The notes under the pieces: model-generated | What the model was told of the DNA's origin: nothing | What the model saw: the letters and a program-made list of their open reading frames with translations, nothing else | Database searches by the model: none | NCBI RefSeq assembly: GCF_014280935.1 | Contig: NZ_JACLZI010000059.1 | Coordinates: 1-64,000, forward strand | From: Aquibacillus kalidii | Lineage (GTDB): Bacteria > Bacillota > Bacilli > Bacillales > Amphibacillaceae | Direction of reading: 5' to 3' | Length of the DNA stretch: 64,000 bases | Part shown: positions 26,689 through 34,900 of the stretch, in pieces | How positions within the stretch are numbered: the first letter of the stretch is position 1 | Layout: each line of letters opens with the position of its first letter | Translations under genes and position numbers: made by a program

Positions 26689-27864
26689 TTAACTGATACC
26701 TGCTTGTTTAAGAACATGCCTCATTCTTTCCGTTGCAAGTTCTGGATTTCTAATTAGTCCTGCTTCATCTGCCATCACAAATAAATCGGCTAAATGTGTT
26801 ATGGAGCGCGCGCTTTCCGATCCCCCGATCATCCGGAAATGATCTTGATGCCCATTTAAGTAGGCCATAAATACAACACCTGTTTTATAGGAAAACGTCG
26901 GCTTTTGGAAAATATGCCTCGACAACGGTACGGTTTTTTCCAAAAGGGTATCGTAACGAGCCATGTCCCCTTCATCTAATGCATGCATGGCAGCAGCTGC
27001 TGCAGGTGCTATTGCATCAAAAATACCGAGTAGCGCATGACTATATCCTTGCTCATCACCTTTAATTAATTGTGGGTAATTAAAATCATCCCCAGTGTAC
27101 ATTTTAACGCTCTCAGGTAATAGTCGGCGCATCTTAATTTCTTTATTTTCATCAAGTAACGAAATTTTAATCCCGTCTACCTTCGCTTCATTTTCCTGAA
27201 TAATCCTTAGACAAACGTCCATCGCCTTATCGATATCTTTATAACCCCAATAGCCTGATAACGCTGGATCAAACATATCCCCTAGCCAGTGCAGGATAAC
27301 AGGTTGTGATACATTATCTAAGATTTTTCGATACACACGCACATAATCATCTGGCCCTGTAGCACAAGCTGCTAACGCACGGCTAGCCATTAAAATAATT
27401 TTTCCGCCTTCCCCTTCTACAAAAGCACATTGCTCTTCATAAGCCGCTTCAACATCTTCTAATGTAACATTTGGGCCAGGAACTAACTGGTCCGTACCAA
27501 CACCACTAGCAATATTACCGCCGACAGACTTTGCTTCTTTAGTAGATCGGCTAATTAATTCCTTGGCACGTTCCCAATTTAAACCCATCCCACGTTGTGC
27601 CGTATCCATCGCCTCTGCAACTGAAAGACCGAGTGACCATAAATAGTGACGATATTTCATCGTTTGCTCCCAATCAATCTGCCCGTTTGACAACGGGTCA
27701 GTATCTGCCAAAGGATCACATACAACGTGTGCTGCTGAATAGGCAATTCGCTTTTCAAACGGTTTACCAGCTGGTATATCAAACTTAATAGCCGTTTGCT
27801 TTGGTTGGTACGTATATAATGTTCGGTTTTTCCCAGGAAGTATTAAACTGTTAACCATTTTCAT
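26689..27864 (-). CDS. DUF993 protein, dihydrodipicolinate-synthase-like
   Basis: 391 residues. Features of the DUF993 family: AYSAAHVVCDPLADTDP, RHYLWSLGLSVAEAMDTAQRGMGLNW, ILHWLGDMFDPALSGYWGYKD, DGIKISLLDENKEI, MYTGDDFNYPQLI. The fold is related to the Schiff-base aldolases of the DapA superfamily, with a lysine in GIKISL that could form the Schiff base. Function is undescribed. The gene is sandwiched between an oxidoreductase and a sugar isomerase (10- and 12-base gaps), so an aldol cleavage of an oxidised sugar is a reasonable guess. GGAGG precedes the start. Confidence 0.85.
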   Translation of the reverse strand: MKMVNSLILPGKNRTLYTYQPKQTAIKFDIPAGKPFEKRIAYSAAHVVCDPLADTDPLSNGQIDWEQTMKYRHYLWSLGLSVAEAMDTAQRGMGLNWERAKELISRSTKEAKSVGGNIASGVGTDQLVPGPNVTLEDVEAAYEEQCAFVEGEGGKIILMASRALAACATGPDDYVRVYRKILDNVSQPVILHWLGDMFDPALSGYWGYKDIDKAMDVCLRIIQENEAKVDGIKISLLDENKEIKMRRLLPESVKMYTGDDFNYPQLIKGDEQGYSHALLGIFDAIAPAAAAAMHALDEGDMARYDTLLEKTVPLSRHIFQKPTFSYKTGVVFMAYLNGHQDHFRMIGGSESARSITHLADLFVMADEAGLIRNPELATERMRHVLKQAGIS

Positions 27865-27873
27865 ATATCCTCC

Positions 27874-29025
27874 TTACGCCTTTAATTCCGGAACATCTAA
27901 CCAACGACGTTCTGCCCATGACTTAAGGCCAAGCTCAGACAACTGCGTCCCTTTTGCACCTTCTAATAAATCCCATGGAAATGGATCATTTGCAAATACG
28001 TGCTTTAAGAATAATTCCCATTGTACCTTAAAGCCGTTGTCAAACTCTTGATTGCCAGGTACATCTTCCCACTGCGCTTCAAAATCAAATGGATTTTCTA
28101 TATCAGGATTCCAAGTAGGCTTCGGTGTATTAACGCGATGTTGTGACTTACAATCACGTAGACCCGCTACTGCACTTCCCTCCGTACCATCTACTTGAAT
28201 CGTTAACAAATCATCCCGGTTAACACGAACTGTCCATGATGAGTTAGCTTGAACGATTACATCACCATCTAGCTCAAATGTTGCATATGCTGCGTCATCT
28301 GCCGTACAAGTGTACTTTTCTCCATTTTCACCAATTCTTTCTGGGATGTGGGTCGCACCTATACAAGAAACTGCACGAACTGGACCAAATAAATTGTCAA
28401 TCACATAACGCCAGTGCGCAAACATATCAACAATAATCCCACCACCATCTTCTTTACGATAATTCCATGATGGACGCTGCGCTTCTTGCCAGTCCCCTTC
28501 GAATACCCAATAACCAAATTCCATACGGACTGATAAAATCTTGCCAAAAAATCCAGAATCAATCAGACGTTTCAATTTAAGTAAGCCTGGCAGGAATAAC
28601 TTATCCTGTACAACCCCGTTTTTCACTCCTGCTTCTTTAGCGAGTTTAGCTAATTGCAATGATTCTTCAAGGCTTGTCGCTGTTGGCTTTTCACAGTAAA
28701 TATGCTTTCCTGCTGCAATTGCTTTTCTTATCCCCTCAGCACGCCTTACCGTTGTTTGGGAATCGAAGTAAATGATATTATGGTTATCCTCAAGTGCCGA
28801 TTCTAAATCTGTACTCCATCTTTCAATTCCATGCGTTTCTGCTAACGCTTTCAATTTATTCTCGTTACGTCCTACTAAAATAGGATCCGGCATCAGTGTA
28901 TCCCCATTCGGTAGCTGAACGCCCCCTTGCTTCCTAATCGCAACTATCGAACGAATTAAATGCTGATTCGTCCCCATCCTACCTGTAACACCGTTCATAA
29001 TAATACCTAGTTTATGTTCTGCCAT
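27874..29025 (-). CDS. Gfo/Idh/MocA-family oxidoreductase
   Basis: 383 residues from the ATG at 29025, which has AAAGGGG in front. Rossmann loop GIIMNGVTGRMG, the catalytic EKP in HIYCEKPTATS, GGGIIVDMFAHWRYVIDNL and a DDAAYATFELDGDVI segment. First gene of the three-gene DUF993 operon, so it would supply the oxidised sugar. An upstream in-frame ATG at 29058 falls inside a ribosome-site-like GGAGG. Expression may be controlled by the terminator in its leader. Confidence 0.88.
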   Translation of the reverse strand: MAEHKLGIIMNGVTGRMGTNQHLIRSIVAIRKQGGVQLPNGDTLMPDPILVGRNENKLKALAETHGIERWSTDLESALEDNHNIIYFDSQTTVRRAEGIRKAIAAGKHIYCEKPTATSLEESLQLAKLAKEAGVKNGVVQDKLFLPGLLKLKRLIDSGFFGKILSVRMEFGYWVFEGDWQEAQRPSWNYRKEDGGGIIVDMFAHWRYVIDNLFGPVRAVSCIGATHIPERIGENGEKYTCTADDAAYATFELDGDVIVQANSSWTVRVNRDDLLTIQVDGTEGSAVAGLRDCKSQHRVNTPKPTWNPDIENPFDFEAQWEDVPGNQEFDNGFKVQWELFLKHVFANDPFPWDLLEGAKGTQLSELGLKSWAERRWLDVPELKA

Positions 29026-29069
29026 TTGATTATTCCCCTTTCTAATCGTTACCTCCATAATAAGGGCAT

Positions 29070-29105
29070 AAAAAAAATCCGTCTTACTATTCTAAGAACG
29101 GATTT
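29070..29105 (-). terminator. intrinsic terminator in the 5' leader of the DUF993 operon
   Basis: Twelve-bp stem (AAATCCGTCTTA at 29075-29086 with TAAG..ACGGATTT at 29093-29105, one bulge). On the minus strand a run of eight T follows. It ends only 45 bases ahead of the start codon at 29025, so it is either a leader attenuator or the distant end of the AraC transcript. Confidence 0.8.
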
Positions 29106-29349
29106 CTCACTATCGGAAATGAATTTATATTAAGTTTTTTATTGTTTTTTCATAACCCTTTATAAAATATATCAGAATAAATATCCCTTCTCCAATTCAC
29201 CTTAGGGACAATGGCCACTTGAGAAACCTCCAAGAAATAGTAAAGTTTTCTAGGAAACAATAGCATCATTCTTTTTGCTTTTCTAACAACTATCGTTTCT
29301 TGTGTCACAATTTCTATAAAATACGAAGTAACTTATTAGGTGCCGCTAC

Positions 29350-29461
29350 GGAAATTCACTACGCTTTCCGTGGGCTCGCGCTGAGCCTCCTCGGTCGCAA
29401 AGAACGCTCCCTGTGGGGTCTCAACGTCTTCGCTTTCCCACAGGAGTCTACGTGAATTTCC
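29350..29461. repeat. GC-rich palindromic repeat, left copy of an inverted pair
   Basis: 112 bp bounded by a perfect 10-bp terminal inverted repeat (GGAAATTCAC at 29350-29359, GTGAATTTCC at 29452-29461). The core (GCTTTCCGTGGGC, GAGCCTCCTCGG, CTGTGGGGTCTCA, CCCACAGGAGTC) is shared with the other copies. Confidence 0.85.
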
Positions 29462-29536
29462 TCCGCTCTCTGTTTATGGAGTGTTTGCAATTAAGAAAAT
29501 AAAATCCAGCTCCTATTAGTAAGTGATTGGAGTGGA

Positions 29537-29636
29537 GGGCAGTTGACTCCTGTGGAAAAAGCAACAGGTGAAGACCCCACAGGAATCGGTTTTCTTCCGA
29601 GGAGGCTGAGGCGTTGCCCACGGAAAGCAACTGCCC
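29537..29636. repeat. GC-rich palindromic repeat, right copy of an inverted pair
   Basis: 100 bp bounded by a different terminal inverted repeat (GGGCAGTTG at 29537-29545, CAACTGCCC at 29628-29636). The core is the reverse complement of that in the left copy, so the two lie head to head. Confidence 0.85.
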
Positions 29637-29816
29637 GGAGCGGAAATCAACGTTGCACTCATCCTTTTCAGCCAAATATTTACAGTGTGTCGCATTTTAT
29701 CTCAACTGCGTCTTTCCGAAAGCGATAAAATAAAAAAAGACATGTGTTTAAATTAGTTAGCATCTATTTCATCTCAATATTCAATCAACGGATTTGGAAT
29801 TAATAGATGGAACAAA

Positions 29817-30635
29817 TTAGTGCTCACTTCGATAAGCCTTGCGATATTTATTTGGTGAGACATCGGTGGAGTTTTTAAACGTTCGGTAAAAGGTGGATAG
29901 CGATTCGAATCCAACTTCAAAGCAGATCGAAGCAATATCATTATCAGTTTCAATCAACATTTTCTTAGCCAAACCTATCCGCACCTCTGTTAAATATTGA
30001 ATTGGTGTAACGTGATATCTTTCTTTATAAATATTGTTCATATGCCGGGTGCTAATCCCTAATTTACTTGATAATGCCTCTGCACTTATCATTTCATAAT
30101 AATGCGTATCAATATATTTCCTTAACCGCTCTGCCCGAAGTACGTTGGCATCAAATGATTCCGGTTGCTCCTGAGATCTCGCTAATTTTAACAATAACTC
30201 TGATAGAAATATTTTCATAGCCACAAAATTAATGGAGTCACCATAACTTTGCTCATATAACATTTTTCTAAGTAATTGTCGCACATTACTACTATCAAAA
30301 GGATTTAACTCTATGAATCTTGTTTCTGGAAAGAAGCAGTGCAATAATTCATCTTGAATTGATGTTTCCAAAATTGATTCTTCAAAAGCTAGTACCAACA
30401 CCGTTAATTTTGTTTCTGAGACAATGGAATGCTCTGTAAGGGGAGTGATAACTGCTACATAATCTTGTTTAAATGGATAACTTTTACCATTTAATCTAAT
30501 CTTACCTTCTCCTTCAAGCGCGTACAAAATCTGATGGACAGTGTGATGATGCTCCTCAATAATGCCACCATCGCCATGTCTACTTTCATAAAGGTTTATG
30601 CCATATTTCTCTAGTCCAAGCATTTGCCTACTCAT
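29817..30635 (-). CDS. AraC-family transcriptional regulator with cupin sensor domain
   Basis: 272 residues. N-terminal cupin (ESRHGDGGIIEEHHHTVHQILYALEGEGKI) senses a sugar-derived ligand. The C-terminal 100 residues hold two helix-turn-helix motifs (SAEALSSKLGISTRHMNNIYKE; DIASICFEVGFESLSTFYRTFKNSTDVSPNKYRK). The ATG at 30635 has GGGGAG in front; a TTG immediately before it is the other option. It is transcribed divergently from an oxidoreductase, so it probably controls that gene, itself, or the DUF993 operon downstream. Confidence 0.9.
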   Translation of the reverse strand: MSRQMLGLEKYGINLYESRHGDGGIIEEHHHTVHQILYALEGEGKIRLNGKSYPFKQDYVAVITPLTEHSIVSETKLTVLVLAFEESILETSIQDELLHCFFPETRFIELNPFDSSNVRQLLRKMLYEQSYGDSINFVAMKIFLSELLLKLARSQEQPESFDANVLRAERLRKYIDTHYYEMISAEALSSKLGISTRHMNNIYKERYHVTPIQYLTEVRIGLAKKMLIETDNDIASICFEVGFESLSTFYRTFKNSTDVSPNKYRKAYRSEH

Positions 30636-30745
30636 CAACTCTCCCCTTCTCCCTCTTCACATCGAAAAATTACATAAAACAGTCTGTTTATTTACTTTAA
30701 CTTTTTATGAACTATGGTATATTGCATATATTACCATAAACATAG

Positions 30746-30759
30746 TGAAAACGCGTTCA
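30746..30759 (+). promoter_or_regulatory. cre-like site before the divergent oxidoreductase
   Basis: TGAAAACGCGTTCA matches the cre consensus with one mismatch. It lies 14 bases ahead of the start codon at 30774 and overlaps the leader, consistent with a CcpA roadblock. Confidence 0.6.
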
Positions 30760-30773
30760 AGGAGGAGAATCAG

Positions 30774-31934
30774 ATGCAACAAGTATCTATCGTCTTAGTA
30801 GGCATGAGCGGTTATGGAAACGTTTACTTGAAGGAAATACTTGACCAGAAAAACGATACTAGTCACTTGATAGGTGTAGTAGATATTTATCCAGAGCGTT
30901 CCGATTTTTACGAGGAAATCATCCAACAGGGGATCCCAATCTATACTAGTTTAGAAGCATTTTATGAGAAAGCATCAGCAGATTTGGCTATTATCGCAAC
31001 TCCTATTCAACTGCATGCTAAACAATCCTGTTACTGCATGGACCATGGTAGTCATGTCCTTTGCGAAAAGCCAATGACTGGTAACCCCTCTGATATAGAT
31101 ACCATGATCCAAACAAGAGATCTGTCTGATAGATTTTTAGCGATTGGCTTTAATTGGTCGTTTACAGAATCTATCCAAGCATTAAAGAAGGATATTTTAA
31201 ATGATGTTTTCGGAAAACCGCTACGAATGAAAAGCATCGCATTATGGCCTAGAAACCAAGATTACTTTAATCGTTCGCCATGGGCAGGGAAAAAATATAG
31301 CCCATCTGGCGACATGATTTTTGATAGTGTAGCCAATAACGCAACAGCACACTTTATACACAATATGTTTTATTTACTTGGTTCCGCAATAGAATCCAGC
31401 GCGCATATTCGTGATCTATCTGCTGAGCTATATCGAACTAATGCAATCGAAACATTTGATACGTGTGCATTACATTTCCAAACGGACGAAAATGTAGATA
31501 TTTATTATTACGCCACACATACTGTAAAAGAAACGGTTGAGCCTCAGTTTCACTTTGAATTTGAAAAGGCGACCATCACGTATGATTCTAATGATGGAAA
31601 TGGCACGATCACTGCTACGTTCACCGATGGATCAGTAAAAACTTATCAAGATCCTCAGCAGGACCATTTAGCAAAACTACGAGTTTGTATAAATGCGATA
31701 AAGGAGCAGCACAAACATATCTTATGTGGTCCGGAAGCTGCTGCCACCCACGTTCAAAGTATTCAAGCCATACACCAGTCGATTCACGATGTCCCTAGTT
31801 TCCCTTGGTCTAAGATTAAATTTGATGAGGATCAGAAGTTGTATTGGATTGATGGCTTAAAGGAAGATCTTTTAAAATGCTATACAAATTGGTCGTTACC
31901 AGGTGATTTGGAAATGTCTTGGAGTAAAAAGTAA
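30774..31934 (+). CDS. Gfo/Idh/MocA-family oxidoreductase
   Basis: 386 residues. Rossmann loop VGMSGYGNVYLKE, catalytic Lys in HVLCEKPMTGNP, then a long C-terminal beta-sheet domain (FDSVANNATAHFIHNMFYLLG). It is the fourth member of this superfamily in the island and the only one on the plus strand. GGAGG stands 8 bases ahead of the ATG at 30774; the longer frame from 30714 runs through the promoter region. Divergent from the AraC gene, convergent with the CE12-PL11 gene. Substrate not known. Confidence 0.88.
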   Translation: MQQVSIVLVGMSGYGNVYLKEILDQKNDTSHLIGVVDIYPERSDFYEEIIQQGIPIYTSLEAFYEKASADLAIIATPIQLHAKQSCYCMDHGSHVLCEKPMTGNPSDIDTMIQTRDLSDRFLAIGFNWSFTESIQALKKDILNDVFGKPLRMKSIALWPRNQDYFNRSPWAGKKYSPSGDMIFDSVANNATAHFIHNMFYLLGSAIESSAHIRDLSAELYRTNAIETFDTCALHFQTDENVDIYYYATHTVKETVEPQFHFEFEKATITYDSNDGNGTITATFTDGSVKTYQDPQQDHLAKLRVCINAIKEQHKHILCGPEAAATHVQSIQAIHQSIHDVPSFPWSKIKFDEDQKLYWIDGLKEDLLKCYTNWSLPGDLEMSWSKK

Positions 31935-31960
31935 TATTTTTGAGTTGAGATATCACATAC

Positions 31961-31992
31961 AAAAGGCAGCCGTTCTTAGCGGCTGCCTTTTT
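31961..31992. terminator. bidirectional terminator between convergent genes
   Basis: Stem AAAAGGCAGCCG (31961-31972) with CGGCTGCCTTTTT (31980-31992) and a 7-base loop. A and T runs on both sides let it serve both genes. Confidence 0.9.
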
Positions 31993-31998
31993 AGTATC

Positions 31999-34900
31999 TT
32001 ATTCAGTTACTCTACGCTTCCGTACAATCAGTAAGGCAATTCCCAATGCTACAACGATTAAACCGATCAGCATCCAATTAAACATAGTTGTTGCTGTGCT
32101 AGGAAGCTCCCCATCGCCTGCAACATCCGCATTAGAACCGGAATTGGGCGCTGGATCGTTACCTGAATCAGAGTCTGTATCAGTGTTAGAACCGGAGTCT
32201 GTATCTGCTCCATCCTCTTCACCTGTAGCTGTTTCTTCAACAAACACACCATAAGTTGAGAAGTGTGGCACTTCTAATGAAACGGTTTGATTTGTTTCGT
32301 CTACATCGCCACCTTTTTGCTCCCACTTACCAGATTCTTCGTTAAAATAGTAGATTGCTAATTTTTCTGCATCAGCATTATCTTTATAACCTAATACAAG
32401 TGTGTAGGCATCGGTTGGCGGTGTAGAATCTTCTGGAAATTTAAATGTAACAGTTAATATATCCCCAGATTGTTCAAGTCCATCATGCTCAATAGATTCT
32501 TCACTCACGACAATCACCTTTGTACCATTGGGTAAATCGTCCGGCATGGTAATCTTAGCTTTCGTACCATCAATGCCATACGTTTTTCCAGCTTCAACCT
32601 CTGCTGGTTTACCAAGCACAATTTTTCCATTTCCACTTGGATCCTCACCTGTTTCTCCATTCTTTAAACTTTTAGCAAGTTCTATTAGAATGGCAGCCTG
32701 ATCTGTTGTAAGAGATTTTTCGATACTTGCGTTCACTTGGTTAATATACGCATCTAGCTGGTTATTAGCTGCTTTTGTATTTCCTTTTTCTGCTGATTGT
32801 TTTGCAGCATCTAATTTTGCTGTAAGACCATTAGCATCGTCTGAATTAAATTGCTTTGTCAACTCTGCTAAACTAGTAAAGTCAACCGTAACAGTATAGT
32901 CTAATGATTTTGTCGTATTGTTACCTGCTAGATCTGTATATTCTTTATTTACCGAGTGAGTTCCGACACCAAGCTCATATGCAGGTTTATCGACAACATT
33001 ACAGTTAGAACTATCCATACCAGAAAGCTCATCGGTAACCTCACAAGTAATCGTTACCATATCAGCAACAGTATAGGTTTTCCCTGTATCAACTGAAAAT
33101 GTAACAGTCGGCGCAGTCTTATCAATTTTGATAACAACGGATTTCGCTTCCTCTACATTCCCTGCTTCATCGACACTCCAATAATTAATCGTATGTTCGC
33201 CTTCCTTATCAAGCGTAATGCTGTTGCCAGTTTGCTCTTTCCCGTTATTAACGACATAATGCGTTGCGTCGACGCTTGATCCGGCATCTGTTGTGGTAAA
33301 ATTAACAGTTACATCTTCGTTATACCAATCATTTGTTGCTGTCTGCTCAATTTCAGCTGATGTTTCTGGTGCAGATGTATCTTTATTTACTGTTTCTACG
33401 ACATCAATTCGTGGTGTACTTGGTGTTGACATACCTGACCCAATATAAAAGCTTGGATGTGGTGGTTGATTATACCCAACATTTTGCCAAGCAATTGCTG
33501 CACGGTATTGTGGGTCATGCATAAGTGTAAAGATCTTTTCATCAGTTGGATCAGTCGTCATATACACACGTAAAGCACTACTATCTTCTAAGCGCCAAAC
33601 CGCTTCTTCACGCCAGTCACCAAATAGATCTGCTTGCAGAGCTGGTGTTCCTTTTGTACCGTTATTAGAAAGCGTACCATCTGCTCGAAGGATTACTTCC
33701 GTTTGATTATTTTCATAGTCCCAGTTTTCAATCGTACCGACACCAGTACTTGACGCCTCGTCCCAATCATGGTTAAGTAGCTCTCGCTGTAAGTCGCCGT
33801 CCCACCAGATTGCAAAATTAGAACTTGGGATTGAACCTGCAATTTTCTCACCAGTGGCGCTGTGCAAACCTCCAGTAGTACTGTTCCACGCACCATCTAC
33901 TGCCCACGCTTCCGCACCTTTATGATTTGGATCCACATCTGCCGCAAGTCCACGACCCGTATCTAGACCTGTTTCCACACCCCAAATCACTTCACCTGTT
34001 TCCGCATCCCGCATATCATAGCCATACGGTGAATCAGTGTGCTCTTGAACAGAATAGATTTCTAATCCTTTACGATCTGGAATGAAGTCACTAACATGCA
34101 AAGCATCACCATGTCCAAGTCCTGAATTGTATAAACCTGTACCGTCATCATCGATCGTTACTTGACCATAGATGATCTCGTCTTTCTGGTCATGGTCGAC
34201 ATCCGCTACACTAAGAGAATGATAGCCTTGTCCTACCCAATCGGAGTAACCTTCATCATTCGTATCAAATTTCCATTGTTTTTCGAGTTTGCCATCCACA
34301 AAGTTATAAGTCACGACAACCATTCTAGTATAATAACCACGTGCCATTACTAGACTTGGTGTTTCTCCATTTAGATAGGCAACACCCGCTAAAAATCGAT
34401 CGACACGATTTCCGTAAGTATCCCCCCATGATCCAACATCACCACGTGGTGGATCGTATTCAACCGTGTCTATTTCCGCTCCTGTTTCTCCATTAAATAT
34501 CGTTAAAAACTCATCACCTTGAAGCACATATCCACTCGTATAACGATGATCAGCATCAGCTCTACCAATAGTATTGCCTTTACCATCAATCGTGCCATCC
34601 GCTGTTTTCATCGCGACCTCAGCTTTACCATCTCCATCGAAGTCATAGACAATAAATTGTGTATAGTGTGCACCTGCACGAATGTTTACTCCTAAGTCAA
34701 TTCTCCACAACTGCGTCCCGTCCATCTCATAGGCATCCACATAAACATTTCCTGTATAGCCTGATTGCGAGCTATCCTTCGAGTTAGTTGGATCCCATTT
34801 TACGATTAATTCGTATTCCCCGTCACCATCCACATCCCCGACACTCGCATCATTTGCTCGGTATTCATATGGATCTCCAACTGGTGTTTCCCCACCTTCT

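Larger units (their letters stand above)
29106..29816. other. intergenic region between AraC gene and DUF993 operon
   Basis: 711 bases. The middle holds an inverted pair of GC-rich repeats, listed separately. The remaining AT-rich parts must include the operon promoter; TTGGAG with TATATT 18 bases on is a weak candidate on the minus strand near 29170-29200. No gene is supported. Confidence 0.5.

Noticed and set aside
25580-29640. Insertion sequence or composite transposon bounded by the GC-rich repeats
   Set aside because: No transposase is present, the ends differ from copy to copy and no target-site duplication was seen.
29106-29816. Known riboswitch in the leader of the DUF993 operon
   Set aside because: No conserved riboswitch core was recognised; only the terminator is supported.
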